From Chryseobacterium gleum (GTDB lineage: Bacteria > Bacteroidota > Bacteroidia > Flavobacteriales_D > Sanyastnellaceae): a DNA stretch of 64,000 nucleotides. The stretch is taken from NCBI GenBank assembly GCA_945874695.1, contig CAMCHP010000004.1, positions 1 through 64,000 on the forward strand, read 5' to 3'. A program made the translations under genes and the position numbers. Under the pieces are notes generated by a model. That model ran no database searches. It was not told where the DNA came from and worked only from the letters and a program-made list of their open reading frames with translations. Below, in pieces: positions 62,543 to 64,000 of the stretch (its first letter is position 1; the number at the start of each line of letters is the position of its first letter).

Positions 62543-64000
62543 ATGTTTGTAACCAAGCGCGACGGCCGCCGAGAAGCGGTCAAATTTGACAAGATTACCG
62601 CCCGGATTAAAAAGCTCTGTTACGGTCTTCACACCTCTGTAGACCCTGTTAAAATTGCCCTTCGGGTGATTGACGGTGTATACGATGGCGTATCGACATC
62701 AGACCTTGATAACCTCGCAGCTGAGGTGGCTGCTACCAACGCTGTGGCCCACCCCGACTATGCTTTGTTGGCATCGCGGATTGCAGTTTCGAACCTGCAT
62801 AAAAACACCAAGAAGTCATTCACTGAAGTGATGTCAGACCTCTACAATTACGTTGACCCAGTGACCAAACAGCCGGCCTCTCTTCTGGCAGAAGATGTTT
62901 GGGAAGTTATTCAGGCCAACAGTGAGTTCTTGGATTCAACAGTAATTTACGATCGCGATTTTAACTACGATTATTTCGGATTTAAAACACTCGAGCGGTC
63001 GTACCTATTGAAAATTGATGGCGAAGTCGCTGAACGACCGCAACACATGCTTCTCCGTGTATCGGTAGGGATTCATAAAGACGACCTCGAATCAGTGGTT
63101 GAAACCTATAACATGATGAGCGAGGGCTGGTTCACCCATGCTACACCAACCTTGTTCAATGCAGGCACGCCCAAACCCCAAATGTCGAGCTGCTTCTTGC
63201 TCACCATGAAAGAAGACAGCATTGGTGGAATATATGATACGCTAAAGCAAACAGCACAGATTTCGCAAAATGCGGGTGGTATCGGCTTGGCGATTCATGA
63301 CATTCGTGCAAAAGGCTCGTACATCAAAGGAACCAATGGCACCTCAAACGGCATCGTACCGATGTTGCGAGTATTCAATGATACCGCACGTTACGTTGAC
63401 CAAGGTGGTGGAAAGCGTAAAGGCTCTTTCGCAATCTACGTTGAGCCCTGGCATGCTGATATTTATGACTTCCTCGACTTGAAAAAGAACCACGGGAAAG
63501 AAGAGCAACGCGCACGCGATTTGTTCTACGCTTTGTGGATCCCAGACTTGTTCATGAAGCGCGTTGAAGAAGACGGCGTGTGGACCCTCATGTGCCCCAA
63601 TGAATGTCCGGGCTTGACCGACAGCTGGGGTGCTGATTTTGAAAAGCGCTACACCAAGTACGAAAAAGAAGGCCGCGGTCGCGAAACCATCCGTGCGCAA
63701 GAGTTATGGCAACGCATCATCGATTCTCAAATTGAGACGGGAACGCCTTACATGCTCTATAAAGACGCAGCGAACAGCAAGTCAAACCAACAAAACCTCG
63801 GAACCATTCGTTCATCGAACTTATGTACCGAAATCATCGAGTACACGGCACCCGACGAGGTTGCTGTGTGTAACCTTGCGTCGATCGCACTTCCGAAGTT
63901 TGTCAAGAATGGCGAGTTTGATCACCAGCGCTTGTTCGAAGTTGCCTACCGTGTAACCAAGAACTTGAACCAAATCATTGATCGCAACTACTACCCGATT
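62543..64000 (+). CDS. nrdA: ribonucleoside-diphosphate reductase alpha subunit, N-terminal portion
   Basis: The gene runs off the window, so only the first 486 codons are seen. It starts [22 protein letters not shown], an ATP-cone for allosteric activity control. The first redox Cys is in MSSCFLL (Cys217). The active-site segment NLCTEI (Asn-Leu-Cys-Thr-Glu) has the catalytic Cys at about residue 428. The enzyme makes deoxyribonucleotides from NDPs with NrdB. The second half of the redox pair and C-terminal Cys tail lie outside. The ATG is 124 nt downstream of the nrdB stop. Confidence 0.95.
   Translation, partial: MFVTKRDGRREAVKFDKITARIKKLCYGLHTSVDPVKIALRVIDGVYDGVSTSDLDNLAAEVAATNAVAHPDYALLASRIAVSNLHKNTKKSFTEVMSDLYNYVDPVTKQPASLLAEDVWEVIQANSEFLDSTVIYDRDFNYDYFGFKTLERSYLLKIDGEVAERPQHMLLRVSVGIHKDDLESVVETYNMMSEGWFTHATPTLFNAGTPKPQMSSCFLLTMKEDSIGGIYDTLKQTAQISQNAGGIGLAIHDIRAKGSYIKGTNGTSNGIVPMLRVFNDTARYVDQGGGKRKGSFAIYVEPWHADIYDFLDLKKNHGKEEQRARDLFYALWIPDLFMKRVEEDGVWTLMCPNECPGLTDSWGADFEKRYTKYEKEGRGRETIRAQELWQRIIDSQIETGTPYMLYKDAANSKSNQQNLGTIRSSNLCTEIIEYTAPDEVAVCNLASIALPKFVKNGEFDHQRLFEVAYRVTKNLNQIIDRNYYPI

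Noticed and set aside
1-64000. CRISPR array, IS element, tRNA, integrase, restriction or toxin-antitoxin genes
   Set aside because: Scanned on both strands by eye; no direct-repeat array, no transposase motif, and no tRNA T-loop pattern was found.

Overview
The window looks like a chromosomal segment of a Bacteroidota bacterium, most likely a Flavobacteriales or Cryomorphaceae-like lineage with moderate GC. The evidence is: six secreted proteins with type IX secretion (T9SS) C-terminal sorting domains; Bacteroidota-typical families (DUF6029, Omp28, DUF2723, a GldL-like membrane protein, Bacteroidota-style SecA with a long N-terminal insertion); starts without Shine-Dalgarno sequences; and several TAnnTTTG promoter elements. 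I found no rRNA, tRNA, CRISPR, prophage, insertion sequence or defence island.

Layout. 1-1805: an outer-membrane trio (DUF6029 end, Omp28 lipoprotein, beta-barrel). 2037-10063: a surface-polysaccharide glycosyltransferase region with a UDP-GlcNAc 2-epimerase and an unusual tandem double glycosyltransferase, interrupted by DinB and Crp/Fnr genes. 10060-17072: housekeeping and metabolic genes (LEA-like lipoprotein, quinone-oxidoreductase-like dehydrogenase, M20 dipeptidase, YceI, glutaryl-CoA dehydrogenase, RNase HI, MarC, PurN). 17269-28535: glycine-rich T9SS cargo, a secreted penicillin-acylase-like enzyme, an unannotated 56-residue protein with its own terminator, a 1297-residue DUF2723 membrane protein and a Cys-rich repeat T9SS protein. 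28655-34052: 3-hydroxyanthranilate dioxygenase, EamA, ArsC-like, uridine kinase and VWA genes, then GH3. 34127-40254: three paralogous T9SS cargo genes in tandem. 40371-48760: gcvP, a hypothetical protein, a UbiA-like protein, hemL, kynU and a TrkA-type protein. 48750-57629: a 1531-residue IgGFc-binding/T9SS type B protein, Ig-like lipoprotein, free-methionine-sulfoxide reductase, ComF, GldL-like and DUF72. 57637-64000: secA, then nrdB and the start of nrdA.

Functional links. The glycosyltransferases and WecB probably build a cell-surface glycan. HaaO, KynU and glutaryl-CoA dehydrogenase are scattered, but together they fit tryptophan breakdown through the kynurenine/glutaryl-CoA route.

The most notable finding is a dispersed family of about 20-nt hairpin repeats. 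The layout is a CATC leader, a 5-bp stem whose sequence varies with compensating changes, and a 4-5 nt loop that starts with G and normally ends with A. I count 14 copies in 64 kb on both strands. Eleven lie inside coding sequences, and the others include one in the probable secA 5' leader and one abutting the glutaryl-CoA dehydrogenase promoter. It resembles a REP element family but tolerates coding insertion; I do not recognise it as described.
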